A DNA stretch of 6,104 nt from Holosporaceae bacterium (GCA_031282785.1 JAITDB010000082.1:1-6104), one strand, 5' to 3'; counted from the first letter of the stretch, positions 1 through 6,104 are shown. Notes: generated from the sequence alone by a model not told the origin. Translations and numbers: made by a program.

Positions 1-96
1 TAGGCGTAAAATTTTCCTAAATTGGGATTCAGAAATATGGGTATTTTTTATGTATCTATTTTTCATTGATATATCCTACCTTATTGGGCTAGAAAA
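1..96. other. AT-rich left edge, no feature seen
   Basis: No coding frame of useful length, RNA gene or convincing terminator can be supported here. The stretch is AT-rich, with T runs near 46-50 and 59-63. It would lie downstream of the doubtful minus-strand ORF at 97-357, but no strong hairpin with a T tract in that direction was found. Confidence 0.5.
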
Positions 97-357
97 TCAA
101 TCTAATCTACTCTTGAACCGAAAATTATATGTAAACATGAAAGAGACTGCCTTCTGATACATCGAATCCAGATATCGCCTGCGAATAATCTCTAGACATA
201 CCAGAATCGCCAGTAGACATCCCACTAGAGGAACAAGCTTGTTTATACTAGATAAATGTTCATTATCCAATAGATCGCTGGCGTATTTATCTGCTAAATT
301 ATTGCCAATAATACGCCAAAAAACTGCGATATGAAAAAAAAATCCCGCGCGAGACAT
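97..357 (-). CDS. Doubtful 86-residue membrane-type hypothetical protein
   Basis: This is an open frame of 86 codons on the minus strand, running away from the metF operon. The predicted protein has a hydrophobic N-terminal part (residues about 5-18) and one clear membrane-helix-like segment (about 41-57, LVPLVGCLLAILVCLEI) followed by three arginines, which would suit a small inner-membrane protein. I recognise no family. Against it being a gene: the bases before the ATG (reverse complement of 358-375) are A-rich with no Shine-Dalgarno sequence, the FFF near the start comes from an A run in the plus strand, and a frame this long can occur by chance in AT-rich DNA. It could also be a decayed remnant. 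Treat it as a weak candidate only. Confidence 0.22.
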   Translation of the reverse strand: MSRAGFFFHIAVFWRIIGNNLADKYASDLLDNEHLSSINKLVPLVGCLLAILVCLEIIRRRYLDSMYQKAVSFMFTYNFRFKSRLD

Positions 358-406
358 AGAGTGTGTTTTTTTCTTTCTTAAATTCGCGGAGGGGCAGAAA
401 AAATTA

Positions 407-435
407 TTGATTAGCTTTTTTTAAATTGTTATTCT
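407..435 (+). promoter_or_regulatory. Candidate promoter for the metF operon
   Basis: TTGATT at 407-412 and TATTCT at 430-435 are separated by 17 nt. Each matches the sigma-70 consensus hexamer at four of six positions. Transcription would start near 442 and give a leader of about 130 nt containing the hairpin at 509-534. A second weak possibility is TTGTGC (435-440) with TATATC (459-464) at 18 nt. In DNA this AT-rich such matches arise easily, so this is only a suggestion. Confidence 0.25.
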
Positions 436-436
436 T
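412..436 (+). repeat. Leader direct repeat, copy 1
   Basis: The segment TAGC + T7 + AAA + TTGTT + ATTCTT closely resembles 525-550. The two differ by a one-base change in T-run length, an inserted AG and one G/T substitution. Copy 1 lies 113 nt upstream of copy 2. Both end in ATTCTT. Low sequence complexity means chance similarity cannot be excluded. Confidence 0.4.
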
Positions 437-508
437 GTGCAAGATAAAGAATCATCGCTATATCTATTTTCAGATTGTCAAAAAAAACGGCTGGTTTTTG
501 AGAAAAAT

Positions 509-534
509 GCTATGGAATCACCAATAGCTTTTTT
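509..534 (+). terminator. Candidate intrinsic terminator / attenuator in the metF leader
   Basis: GCTAT (509-513) pairs with ATAGC (524-528). Inside this, GG (514-515) pairs with CC (521-522), leaving a bulged A at 523 and the loop AATCA. Six T follow at 529-534. Five A (503-507) upstream could extend pairing into the T tract across a T-T mismatch. The layout is that of a short intrinsic terminator, 38 nt before the metF ATG. No plus-strand gene lies upstream in the window for it to terminate, so attenuation of the metF operon is the natural reading. The stem is short, so efficiency is uncertain. Confidence 0.5.
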
Positions 535-550
535 AGAAATTTTTATTCTT
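525..550 (+). repeat. Leader direct repeat, copy 2
   Basis: The segment TAGC + T6 + AGAAA + TTTTT + ATTCTT is the near-copy of 412-436. Its 5' end forms the descending arm and T tract of the hairpin at 509-534. Copy 1 lacks the upstream GCTATGG arm, so only copy 2 sits in a terminator-like structure. Confidence 0.4.
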
Positions 551-572
551 ACTTAAAACTAGTGAGGTATTC

Positions 573-1457
573 ATGTATTTATCCGAATTGTTTCAGAGGA
601 AAAAATGTTTATTTTCGTTTGAGATATTTCCTCCCAAAAAAAATTCCGACACAACTGCGATTTATCAAACCATTGCCAATTTACAGCGGTTACGTCCTGA
701 TTTTATCAGTGTGACCTGTGGCGCGGGCGGCAGTTCCTGCGACGATAATATCACGGTAAAAATTGCTCATCACATAAAAAAAGAATATGGGATTGAGGCG
801 TTGGCTCATCTGACCTGCGTTAATTCTTCTCGACAAAATTTGGAGGAAACTCTTGCTTTTCTGAGGGAGAAGCAAATAGACAATGTATTGGCACTGCGGG
901 GAGACCGGGTGAAAGACTGTAATGCGAGCGATTTCGCCTATGCCCACGAGCTGATATCTCTCGTTAAACGGGAGGGAGGCTTTTATATAGCTGCTGCATG
1001 CTATCCGGAGGGGCATCCGGAGTCTCATAACAGAGCAGACGACATTCGCCATCTAAAAGAAAAGGTCGACGCCGGCGCTTCTCATTTAATATCGCAATTA
1101 TTTTTTGCAAACGAAGATTTTTACAGATTTATGGACGAAATACGCGCAGCCGGCATCGATGTTCCCGTTGAGGCGGGCATTATGCCTGCAGTGGACAAGT
1201 GTCTGATCGAAAAAATTGTAGCACTTTGTGGAGCGACGTTGCCAACAAAGCTTTCCCGTCTGCTGAATCGCTTTGAAAGCTCTCCTGCAACGATTTTCGA
1301 CGCAGGAATCGCCTATGCTACCGAACAAATAATGGATTTGATTTCCGCTGGTGTTCAGGGTATACATTTATATACCATGAATAATCCGATTGTAGCTGAA
1401 AAAATCACTCAAAACATCGGGAATTTGCTCAAGGAAGTCAATGGAGAACAGTCATAA
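573..1457 (+). CDS. metF: Methylenetetrahydrofolate reductase (MetF)
   Basis: FAD-dependent cytoplasmic reductase that converts 5,10-methylene-THF to 5-methyl-THF, the methyl donor for the methionine synthase two genes downstream. The 294-residue product is a full-length bacterial MetF barrel. Family motifs appear in the expected order: SFEIFPPK (15-22), whose Glu17 matches the catalytic Glu28 of the E. coli enzyme; AHLTCV (78-83); ALRGD (107-111), with the flavin-region Asp111; CYPEGHPES (143-151); SQLFF (174-178), with substrate-region Gln175; GIMP (202-205); and HLYTMN (265-270) near the C-terminus. The ATG at 573 is supported by AGTGAGG at 561-567, 5 nt upstream, and by the first catalytic motif falling at residue 15. 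It heads the operon, with only 2 nt before the next start, and a terminator-like hairpin lies in its leader. All key residues are present and no damage is seen. Confidence 0.96.
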   Translation: MYLSELFQRKKCLFSFEIFPPKKNSDTTAIYQTIANLQRLRPDFISVTCGAGGSSCDDNITVKIAHHIKKEYGIEALAHLTCVNSSRQNLEETLAFLREKQIDNVLALRGDRVKDCNASDFAYAHELISLVKREGGFYIAAACYPEGHPESHNRADDIRHLKEKVDAGASHLISQLFFANEDFYRFMDEIRAAGIDVPVEAGIMPAVDKCLIEKIVALCGATLPTKLSRLLNRFESSPATIFDAGIAYATEQIMDLISAGVQGIHLYTMNNPIVAEKITQNIGNLLKEVNGEQS

Positions 1458-1459
1458 AC

Positions 1460-2215
1460 ATGTTTTTTACCGAAGCTCTTGTGGAATCCGTAAAAAAAAC
1501 GCCAGGAGAAGGCAGGCTTTGCAGAAATATTCTTCTGGAACCCAAGGAGCAAATGTATCGGGAAGCCATTCGCTATCTTGGCTATAAAAGCGAGACGGAT
1601 CTTACGCCGGAAATAGATGATCTGGTGCGAAAAGGACTGGACGAAATCTGCAGCATTGCCGAGCCTCGTACCATATATCGCTATTTTTTCCTCGATGGGC
1701 AAAAACCCGGGGATTTTTCCATCTCAAAAAATAGCAATTCCGCGTGTTCCTCCGGAGCCTGCAGCATATCACTGCAGCAGTACGAAGGAGTCATTTTGAT
1801 GGGAGCCACACTGGGAGGATCCGTCGATCGACTGCTGAGTCGCATTCAAATCCGGAACATCAGCTACGCCCTGGTACTCGACAGCTGCGCCACAGCCGCC
1901 ATCGAAGCAATATGTGACGATCTGCAGAATAATCTGACAGCAATTTACGCCGCTCAAAACAGATATCTGACCAATCGTTACAGTCCAGGATATGGAGATC
2001 TGCCGCTTTCCGCCCAAATTCCGTTGCTCCAGATGCTGGACACCGAGCGAAAAATCGGCCTTAGTCTCACTCCCAGTTTTTTGCTTACGCCGTCCAAATC
2101 AGTTACAGCAATAATTGGAGTCAGCACAGTCCCGCAGAAAAAAGAGCATGTTTCGTGTGATATATGTGAAATGCGTCATGTTTGTCATTTTCGTCGAAGA
2201 GAGGTCTCATTATGA
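1460..2215 (+). CDS. Stand-alone methionine synthase reactivation (activation-domain) protein
   Basis: This 251-residue protein corresponds to the C-terminal AdoMet-binding activation domain of long MetH enzymes. In such enzymes the domain supports reductive methylation of inactive cob(II)alamin using AdoMet and an electron donor. The diagnostic stretch is RYSPGYG (173-179), equivalent to the E. coli RxAPGY loop with AdoMet-contacting Arg1134, followed by the GISLT-like GLSLTPSF (200-207) and a PSKSV (211-215) segment matching PAASV. LDSCATAAIEA (140-150) matches the family DACGSAAVE-type helix. The C-terminus adds CxxCx5C (Cys233, Cys236, Cys242), absent from the E. coli domain and possibly a metal site. 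The start at 1460 lies 2 nt after the metF stop, with GGAG at 1443-1446 inside metF. The gene end overlaps the metH start (ATGA, 2212-2215). Thermotoga has a comparable separate protein. The electron donor is not encoded here. Confidence 0.88.
   Translation: MFFTEALVESVKKTPGEGRLCRNILLEPKEQMYREAIRYLGYKSETDLTPEIDDLVRKGLDEICSIAEPRTIYRYFFLDGQKPGDFSISKNSNSACSSGACSISLQQYEGVILMGATLGGSVDRLLSRIQIRNISYALVLDSCATAAIEAICDDLQNNLTAIYAAQNRYLTNRYSPGYGDLPLSAQIPLLQMLDTERKIGLSLTPSFLLTPSKSVTAIIGVSTVPQKKEHVSCDICEMRHVCHFRRREVSL
2196..2215 (+). promoter_or_regulatory. metH ribosome binding site and ATGA coupling junction
   Basis: GAAGAGAGG at 2196-2204 is purine-rich and ends 7 nt before ATG 2212-2214. The upstream gene stops with TGA at 2213-2215, so stop and start overlap as ATGA. 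This arrangement favours translational coupling of the reactivation protein and MetH. It also decides the metH start against the in-frame TTG at 2182, which would add ten residues with no homology value. Confidence 0.85.
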
Positions 2216-4572
2216 TAATAGATAATCTACTGGAACAATTTACACTACTGGACGGAGGCATGGGCACCATGCTGCAAGCGGCCGGTCTTCCTCTGGGCAT
2301 TTGTCCCGAAATACTAAATATGGAGAAACCCGAGTTCATTGAAAATATTCATAGACAATATATCGAAGCCGGTTCCCAGATTGTCTATAGCAATACTTTT
2401 GGCGCAAACAGCTATAAATTATCTGGCACAGAATTTTCTCCGGCAGAAATTATAGACGCCGCAGTAAAAATCGCTCGACGCGCAGCAGAAAAAGACGGCG
2501 CGAAAGTCGCTTTGGACATCGGTCCGCTTGGAAAACTTTTGGAGCCCAACGGTTGTCTTTCTTTTGAAGAGGCCTATGTCCTTTTTCAGGAACAGGTTCT
2601 GGCAGGTGAAAGAGCTGGAGCAGATCTGATTATAATCGAAACGCTCTCTGATTTACTGGAAGTCAAAGCTGCAGTCCTTGCAGCACAGGAGAACGTCGAT
2701 TTACCCATCTTTGTTACCATGAGCTACGAAGAAAACGGACGTACCTTTGTGGGATGCGATCCCGTTTCCATGGGTATTACACTGGACGGACTCGGAGTGA
2801 CAGCATTGGGATTGAATTGCTCACTGGGCCCTCGCGATCTGCTGCCAATGCTGGAAAAACTTCGCCGTCATACGAATCTGCCACTTATTATGAAAGCCAA
2901 CGCCGGACTTCCCAATCTGGAGAATAATCGATATGATTTATCAGCTCCTGATTATGCCCAGCAACTGATTCCCATGATCGATCTCGGAGTCACGATATTC
3001 GGAGGATGCTGCGGCACCACTCCGGAATATATAAGAGAAATCGCCGCGCTATTGAAAACCAGAAAACCCGTTCCGCGAGAAAAACTTTCTTTTTCCGCTG
3101 TTTGCTCTGCCGGAAATGCAGTTGTAATCAACAGACCCACCATAATCGGCGAACGCATCAATCCCAGCGGCAAAAAAGTGTTTCAGCAAGCTCTTCTGGA
3201 TCACAATATAGATTATGTTCTGAATCAAGGCATTAGCCAGGTAGAAGCCGGAGCTAAAATACTGGATGTAAATGTGGGACTCCCAGGCATCGACGAAGCA
3301 GCTATGATGCGTACTGTGGTGAGTCGTCTGCAAGCAGTGGTAGACGCTCCTCTGCAAATCGACTCGACGAATCCAAAGACACTGGAGGCCGGTCTCCGCA
3401 TTGTCAACGGAAAACCGCTGATAAATTCGGTAAATGGCGAAGACGAATCTCTGCGAACTATACTGCCCCTGGCCAAAAAATACGGCGCAGCTGTCCTGGG
3501 ACTGTGTCTGGACAAAAACGGAATTCCAGATAAAGCAAAAGACCGCGTGAATATCGCCAGAAAAATTCTCAGAAGAGCACTCGACATAGGCATAAAACAC
3601 GAAGACGTCTACATCGACTGTCTGGTGCTGGCTGCATCGGTGCAACAGGCAGAAGTCGTGGAAACGCTAAAAGCCATTCGCATGGTGAAAGAAGAACTTA
3701 ATCTTAAAACAGTGCTAGGAGTGTCCAATATTTCGTTTGGCCTTCCCAATCGCGAACTGCTGAATCAGGCGTTTCTAACGCTGGCGCTTGGCGCAGGACT
3801 GGATCTTCCAATAATAAATCCGAACATCGCCCCTATGTGCGACGCCATCGCCGCATTTAATGTGCTGCTGAACCATGACAGAAACTCCGCTTCCTACATC
3901 GCTAAATATAATACGGCAGCATCTAGCACTAAGTCCACGGCAACAAACTCTTCCAACGATATTTCCTACGCCATCCACCATGGTCTTGCTGAAGAAGCAG
4001 CTCTCTGCGCTGAAGAGCTCCTCACAAAGCATGAGCCCCTGGATATCGTAAATGAAAAACTCATTCCGGCCTTGGACGATGTGGGAAAATCCTTCGAAAA
4101 AGGAGTCATATATCTTCCGCAACTCCTGCAGGCCGCTACCAGCGCCCAAGGCGCCTTCGCCGTAGTGCAAAAAGCAGTCGCTAACTCAGGAAAACAGCAG
4201 CTAACAAAAGGAAAAATTATCCTGGCCACTGTCAAAGGCGATGTCCACGACATTGGAAAAAATATAGTCAAAGTAATTTTGGAAAATTACGGCTATACCA
4301 TCTATGATCTCGGTCGTGACGTAGCTCCAGAAAAAGTATTGTCTGCAGCCGTGGAACATGATGTGCAACTTATAGGTCTGTCCGCATTGATGACAACTAC
4401 CCTCGGTAGTATGGAGGAAACCATTCACCTGGTAAAGAAAAATCGAAAAGATGCGATTTTTTTTGTGGGCGGCGCAGTTCTAACACCAGATTATGCCAAA
4501 AAAATCGGAGCAGATTACTACGCCCACGACGCAAAACAATCTGTCGATATAGCTAAAAAAGTGCTCGGCTGA
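2212..4572 (+). CDS. metH: Cobalamin-dependent methionine synthase, short form without activation domain (MetH)
   Basis: Cytoplasmic enzyme that transfers the methyl group of 5-methyl-THF through cobalamin to homocysteine, yielding methionine and THF. From ATG 2212 it has 786 residues; E. coli MetH has 1,227. The homocysteine domain (about 1-290) has LLDGGMGTM (12-20), NTFGANSY (61-68) and zinc ligands Cys203 (GLNCSLGP) and Cys266-Cys267 (GGCCGTTP). The folate domain (about 305-560) has IIGERINPSG (311-320), DVNVGLPG (352-359), QIDSTNP (382-388) and GVSNISFGLPNR (503-514). A Ser/Thr-rich linker (568-582) leads to the cap helices (about 585-655) and the B12 domain, with GDVHDIGKN (676-684), whose His679 is the lower cobalt ligand, then GLSALMTTT (722-730) and FVGGA (751-755). 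The protein ends right after the B12 domain, and the missing activation domain is the preceding gene. The E. coli Ser810 position is Thr730, as in many corrinoid proteins. The frame is intact. Confidence 0.97.
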   Translation: MIIDNLLEQFTLLDGGMGTMLQAAGLPLGICPEILNMEKPEFIENIHRQYIEAGSQIVYSNTFGANSYKLSGTEFSPAEIIDAAVKIARRAAEKDGAKVALDIGPLGKLLEPNGCLSFEEAYVLFQEQVLAGERAGADLIIIETLSDLLEVKAAVLAAQENVDLPIFVTMSYEENGRTFVGCDPVSMGITLDGLGVTALGLNCSLGPRDLLPMLEKLRRHTNLPLIMKANAGLPNLENNRYDLSAPDYAQQLIPMIDLGVTIFGGCCGTTPEYIREIAALLKTRKPVPREKLSFSAVCSAGNAVVINRPTIIGERINPSGKKVFQQALLDHNIDYVLNQGISQVEAGAKILDVNVGLPGIDEAAMMRTVVSRLQAVVDAPLQIDSTNPKTLEAGLRIVNGKPLINSVNGEDESLRTILPLAKKYGAAVLGLCLDKNGIPDKAKDRVNIARKILRRALDIGIKHEDVYIDCLVLAASVQQAEVVETLKAIRMVKEELNLKTVLGVSNISFGLPNRELLNQAFLTLALGAGLDLPIINPNIAPMCDAIAAFNVLLNHDRNSASYIAKYNTAASSTKSTATNSSNDISYAIHHGLAEEAALCAEELLTKHEPLDIVNEKLIPALDDVGKSFEKGVIYLPQLLQAATSAQGAFAVVQKAVANSGKQQLTKGKIILATVKGDVHDIGKNIVKVILENYGYTIYDLGRDVAPEKVLSAAVEHDVQLIGLSALMTTTLGSMEETIHLVKKNRKDAIFFVGGAVLTPDYAKKIGADYYAHDAKQSVDIAKKVLG

Positions 4573-4626
4573 TTTTTTTTCTTTTTCTAAACCATAGAGC
4601 ACCAAAATAAACTCCCAAATAACCAA
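4573..4626. other. T-rich tail after metH
   Basis: Eight T (4573-4580) and CTTTTT follow the metH stop almost immediately. The T run could serve as a terminator tract, but I find only weak pairing before it: AGCT with GGCT at the very end of metH, including a G-U pair. GTGCTC (4561-4566) can also pair with GAGCAC (4597-4602) around a 30-nt loop. Neither makes a convincing intrinsic terminator. Confidence 0.3.
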
Positions 4627-4655
4627 ATAGAACAGCAGTATTACTGCTGTTCTAT
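4627..4655. terminator. Perfect inverted repeat between convergent genes, candidate bidirectional terminator
   Basis: The arm ATAGAACAGCAGT (4627-4639) is perfectly complementary to ACTGCTGTTCTAT (4643-4655), with a 3-nt loop ATT. It lies 54 nt after metH and 48 nt before the end of the minus-strand gene, the usual place for a shared terminator. Neither flank has a clean T tract: on the plus strand GCTAGACTTTAAC follows, and on the minus strand TTGGTTATTTGGG. It might therefore act as an RNA 3'-end stabiliser, or be a dispersed palindromic element or protein-binding site instead. Confidence 0.55.
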
Positions 4656-4703
4656 GCTAGACTTTAACTTTATTGCAACTCTGTTCTCAACTCTCGTAGA
4701 ACG

Positions 4704-6098
4704 TCACTGCTTCATTTCTTCCTTGGGCTGGTCTGATTTTGGAGGAAAAAATGTATCTTCATCAGCTTTTTTCATATCCTTGGTAAAACCATTTATATCA
4801 CGATCATTATTCTTTGGTACTACATAATGATAATCCATCTCTGCTAACTGATCGAATGATGGAAGCATTGGAAATGATGAGGATGATGAGGATGAAGAGG
4901 AGGATGAAGAGGAGGAGGATGAAGAGGAGGAGGATGAAGATGATGAGACCGGAGCTTCATCGTTATTTTCATCTTCTTCAGACTCATATTCATCTTCATT
5001 TTCTTCATTAGTATCAGCATCATTATCAACTAGAGTAAAATCTCCGATTTCACTTGCATACGTATTTTCATTTGTAAGCGAAACATTTAGCTCTGTAAGC
5101 GAGGATGTTATTTTTTTACAAAGATACATTTTGAAAACGAGATAGTCTAAGGTATTTTTAGTTTTTATTTGATTAGACACAATCTGGTCTAATGTTTGCC
5201 AATGTAATGGGTTCGAAAATACAGCATTTAGCACTTCTTCAAATAATATTCTGCCACTTATTATACCTTTCGAAAATATTTTCTTGTATTTACAGAAATC
5301 ATCGTATATAGGTTTAGCAAGAGTATCACATACAGTTCCTCTAGATTCATCCACGGCTTCTTTAAAAGAGGTCAACAGTTGAGAAGTGCTCTCATTTAAT
5401 GCATCGAATTTTTGAATTGCGTTCAAACCTATTTTAAGCTTGTCGTTATATTGCTTTTTTTGGTCCGTCTCAACTGTATTACTTTTCAGCATACTTTTAA
5501 TCTTAGCCTTACTAACAACAAAAGCCTTCTTGAAAATATTAGTAGGTATTGGCATATTACCTTCAATTTTTGGATCGTCATATATCTTTTTATATATTTC
5601 ATTAACAGAGGCCAAAAATAAACTGTGGCGTGGATGAGTTCCATTTATACCAACTGCTTTAGTGCATAATAAAGCTTTTAGAGATTTTTCCAATGCATCG
5701 ATAGGTGAAGATGCCTGATTCTGTGGTATATTTTTAATTGCCTCCTGTAATAGTGCTCTAAATTGTATAGTTACTTCATAAACATCTTTATGGAGCCCGC
5801 AAGATATGCTATAAACATTTTGAGCGGCATTCTCAATCTCCTTTTGAGAAGCATTTTTCTCTACTCTACTATAGAGATTGAAAAAAGCCTGCATGGTAGC
5901 ATCGTATGTGCTTGTAATATATTGGTCGGTTTCTAAAAGCTGTTCTGCTCTTGTTTTTTTGGTTTCTTGGGGAGCAGCGATTTTGGAAACCGACTTTTTT
6001 ATAGAGCTCTTTTTCTCAGACGAATGGACTGGCTGTACAGCACTCAGCATCTCTATATTAGCCATTCCCATAATGCTAGCAAGCAATAATATTTTCAT
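4704..6098 (-). CDS. Putative exported protein with acidic stretch and poly-serine tract, family unknown
   Basis: I do not recognise this 464-residue protein. The N-terminus looks like a Sec signal: Lys2, hydrophobic core at about 3-19, and likely cleavage after LSA (18-20). N14 and E16 weaken the core, and no lipobox cysteine is seen. A Lys-rich segment follows (29-50), then a long, probably helical region (about 50-345) with five scattered cysteines (100, 145, 257, 269, 327). Next come an acidic stretch (358-381; 15 of 24 residues Asp/Glu), 24 consecutive serines (385-408), and a charged tail of 56 residues ending EEMKQ. It is convergent to metH and visibly more AT-rich. The ATG lies 6 bases from the window edge, so its ribosome site is not visible and a start further upstream is possible. 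A secreted or surface protein of a host-associated bacterium is one inference, but no function can be assigned. Confidence 0.75.
   Translation of the reverse strand: MKILLLASIMGMANIEMLSAVQPVHSSEKKSSIKKSVSKIAAPQETKKTRAEQLLETDQYITSTYDATMQAFFNLYSRVEKNASQKEIENAAQNVYSISCGLHKDVYEVTIQFRALLQEAIKNIPQNQASSPIDALEKSLKALLCTKAVGINGTHPRHSLFLASVNEIYKKIYDDPKIEGNMPIPTNIFKKAFVVSKAKIKSMLKSNTVETDQKKQYNDKLKIGLNAIQKFDALNESTSQLLTSFKEAVDESRGTVCDTLAKPIYDDFCKYKKIFSKGIISGRILFEEVLNAVFSNPLHWQTLDQIVSNQIKTKNTLDYLVFKMYLCKKITSSLTELNVSLTNENTYASEIGDFTLVDNDADTNEENEDEYESEEDENNDEAPVSSSSSSSSSSSSSSSSSSSSSSSSFPMLPSFDQLAEMDYHYVVPKNNDRDINGFTKDMKKADEDTFFPPKSDQPKEEMKQ
4875..4947 (-). repeat. Poly-serine codon tract with 12/15-bp tandem repeats
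   Basis: On the plus strand the tract reads as purine-rich GATGAAGAGGAG-type units: one 12-bp unit (4891-4902), two 15-bp units GATGAAGAGGAGGAG (4903-4917, 4918-4932) and a 15-bp variant (4933-4947). Read on the minus strand in the frame of the gene, 4875-4946 gives 24 serine codons, a mix of TCA, TCC and TCT. Every unit length is a multiple of three, so slippage would change the serine count without shifting the frame. Confidence 0.85.
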
Positions 6099-6104
6099 TT
6101 TTTC

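Noticed and set aside
507..527. Six-codon leader peptide (MLWNHQ) over the hairpin
   Set aside because: It has a single Met, no run of regulatory codons and no clear ribosome site, so it is likely accidental.
358..572. SAM, cobalamin or T-box riboswitch before metF
   Set aside because: I looked for conserved cores of these leaders and found none. Only the terminator-like hairpin is supported.
2182..2211. TTG start for metH, ten codons upstream
   Set aside because: The ATG at 2212 has a good purine-rich site at the right distance and an ATGA overlap with the preceding stop. The extra ten residues precede the first conserved motif and match nothing known.
3049..3645. 198-codon minus-strand frame inside metH
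   Set aside because: It lies wholly antisense to the strongly conserved folate-domain coding sequence and its product has no recognisable features. It is a shadow frame, as are the other antisense frames in metF, the second gene and metH.
4683..4702. GTTCT/AGAAC hairpin just after the minus-strand stop
   Set aside because: The stem is only 5 bp with a 10-nt loop and no following T tract, so it is too weak to call a terminator.
4814..5029. Met/Arg-rich plus-strand frame and His/Pro-rich minus-strand frame
   Set aside because: Both are alternative readings of the GAT/GAG/GAA repeat in the poly-serine region, and their odd composition is explained by the repeat.

Overview
The window holds a compact three-gene methionine operon on the + strand (about 573-4572), with an AT-rich, gene-poor stretch on its left and one convergent gene on its right. 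The operon encodes methylenetetrahydrofolate reductase (MetF), a stand-alone cobalamin-dependent methionine synthase reactivation protein, and a methionine synthase (MetH) that lacks its own reactivation domain. Together they form a complete module. MetF supplies 5-methyl-THF, MetH moves the methyl group via cobalamin to homocysteine, and the separate protein should rescue oxidised cob(II)alamin by reductive methylation with AdoMet. Spacing is tight: 2 nt between metF and the second gene, and an ATGA overlap between the second gene and metH.

Region by region: 1-572 is AT-rich. It contains a doubtful 86-codon minus-strand ORF (97-357) and then the metF leader. The leader carries a small GC-capped hairpin followed by six T (509-534), only 38 nt before the metF start, so it is a candidate attenuator. 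It also contains two near-copies of a 25-26 nt sequence. Positions 4573-4703 lie between convergent genes and hold a T-rich run and a perfect 13-bp inverted repeat (4627-4655). Positions 4704-6098 (minus strand) encode a 464-residue, apparently exported protein of unknown family with an acidic stretch followed by 24 consecutive serines. Its DNA contains a short tandem repeat.

Organism: a bacterium with an AT-rich genome. Sample 60-base lines counted by hand give 30/60 G+C inside metH (3241-3300), 21/60 inside the right-hand gene (5461-5520) and 19/60 in the metF leader (361-420). The MetH architecture (short enzyme plus separate reactivation protein) is known from Thermotogae and many Firmicutes and differs from the single long enzyme of Escherichia coli. 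The AT-rich flanks and the low-complexity secreted protein would suit a host-associated bacterium that acquired the methionine operon, but this is inference and no taxon can be named safely. I see no tRNA, rRNA, CRISPR array, transposase or recognised riboswitch class. No wholly new system is evident. The points most worth following up are the leader attenuator candidate, the split MetH system with a cysteine cluster in its reactivation protein, and the poly-serine protein.
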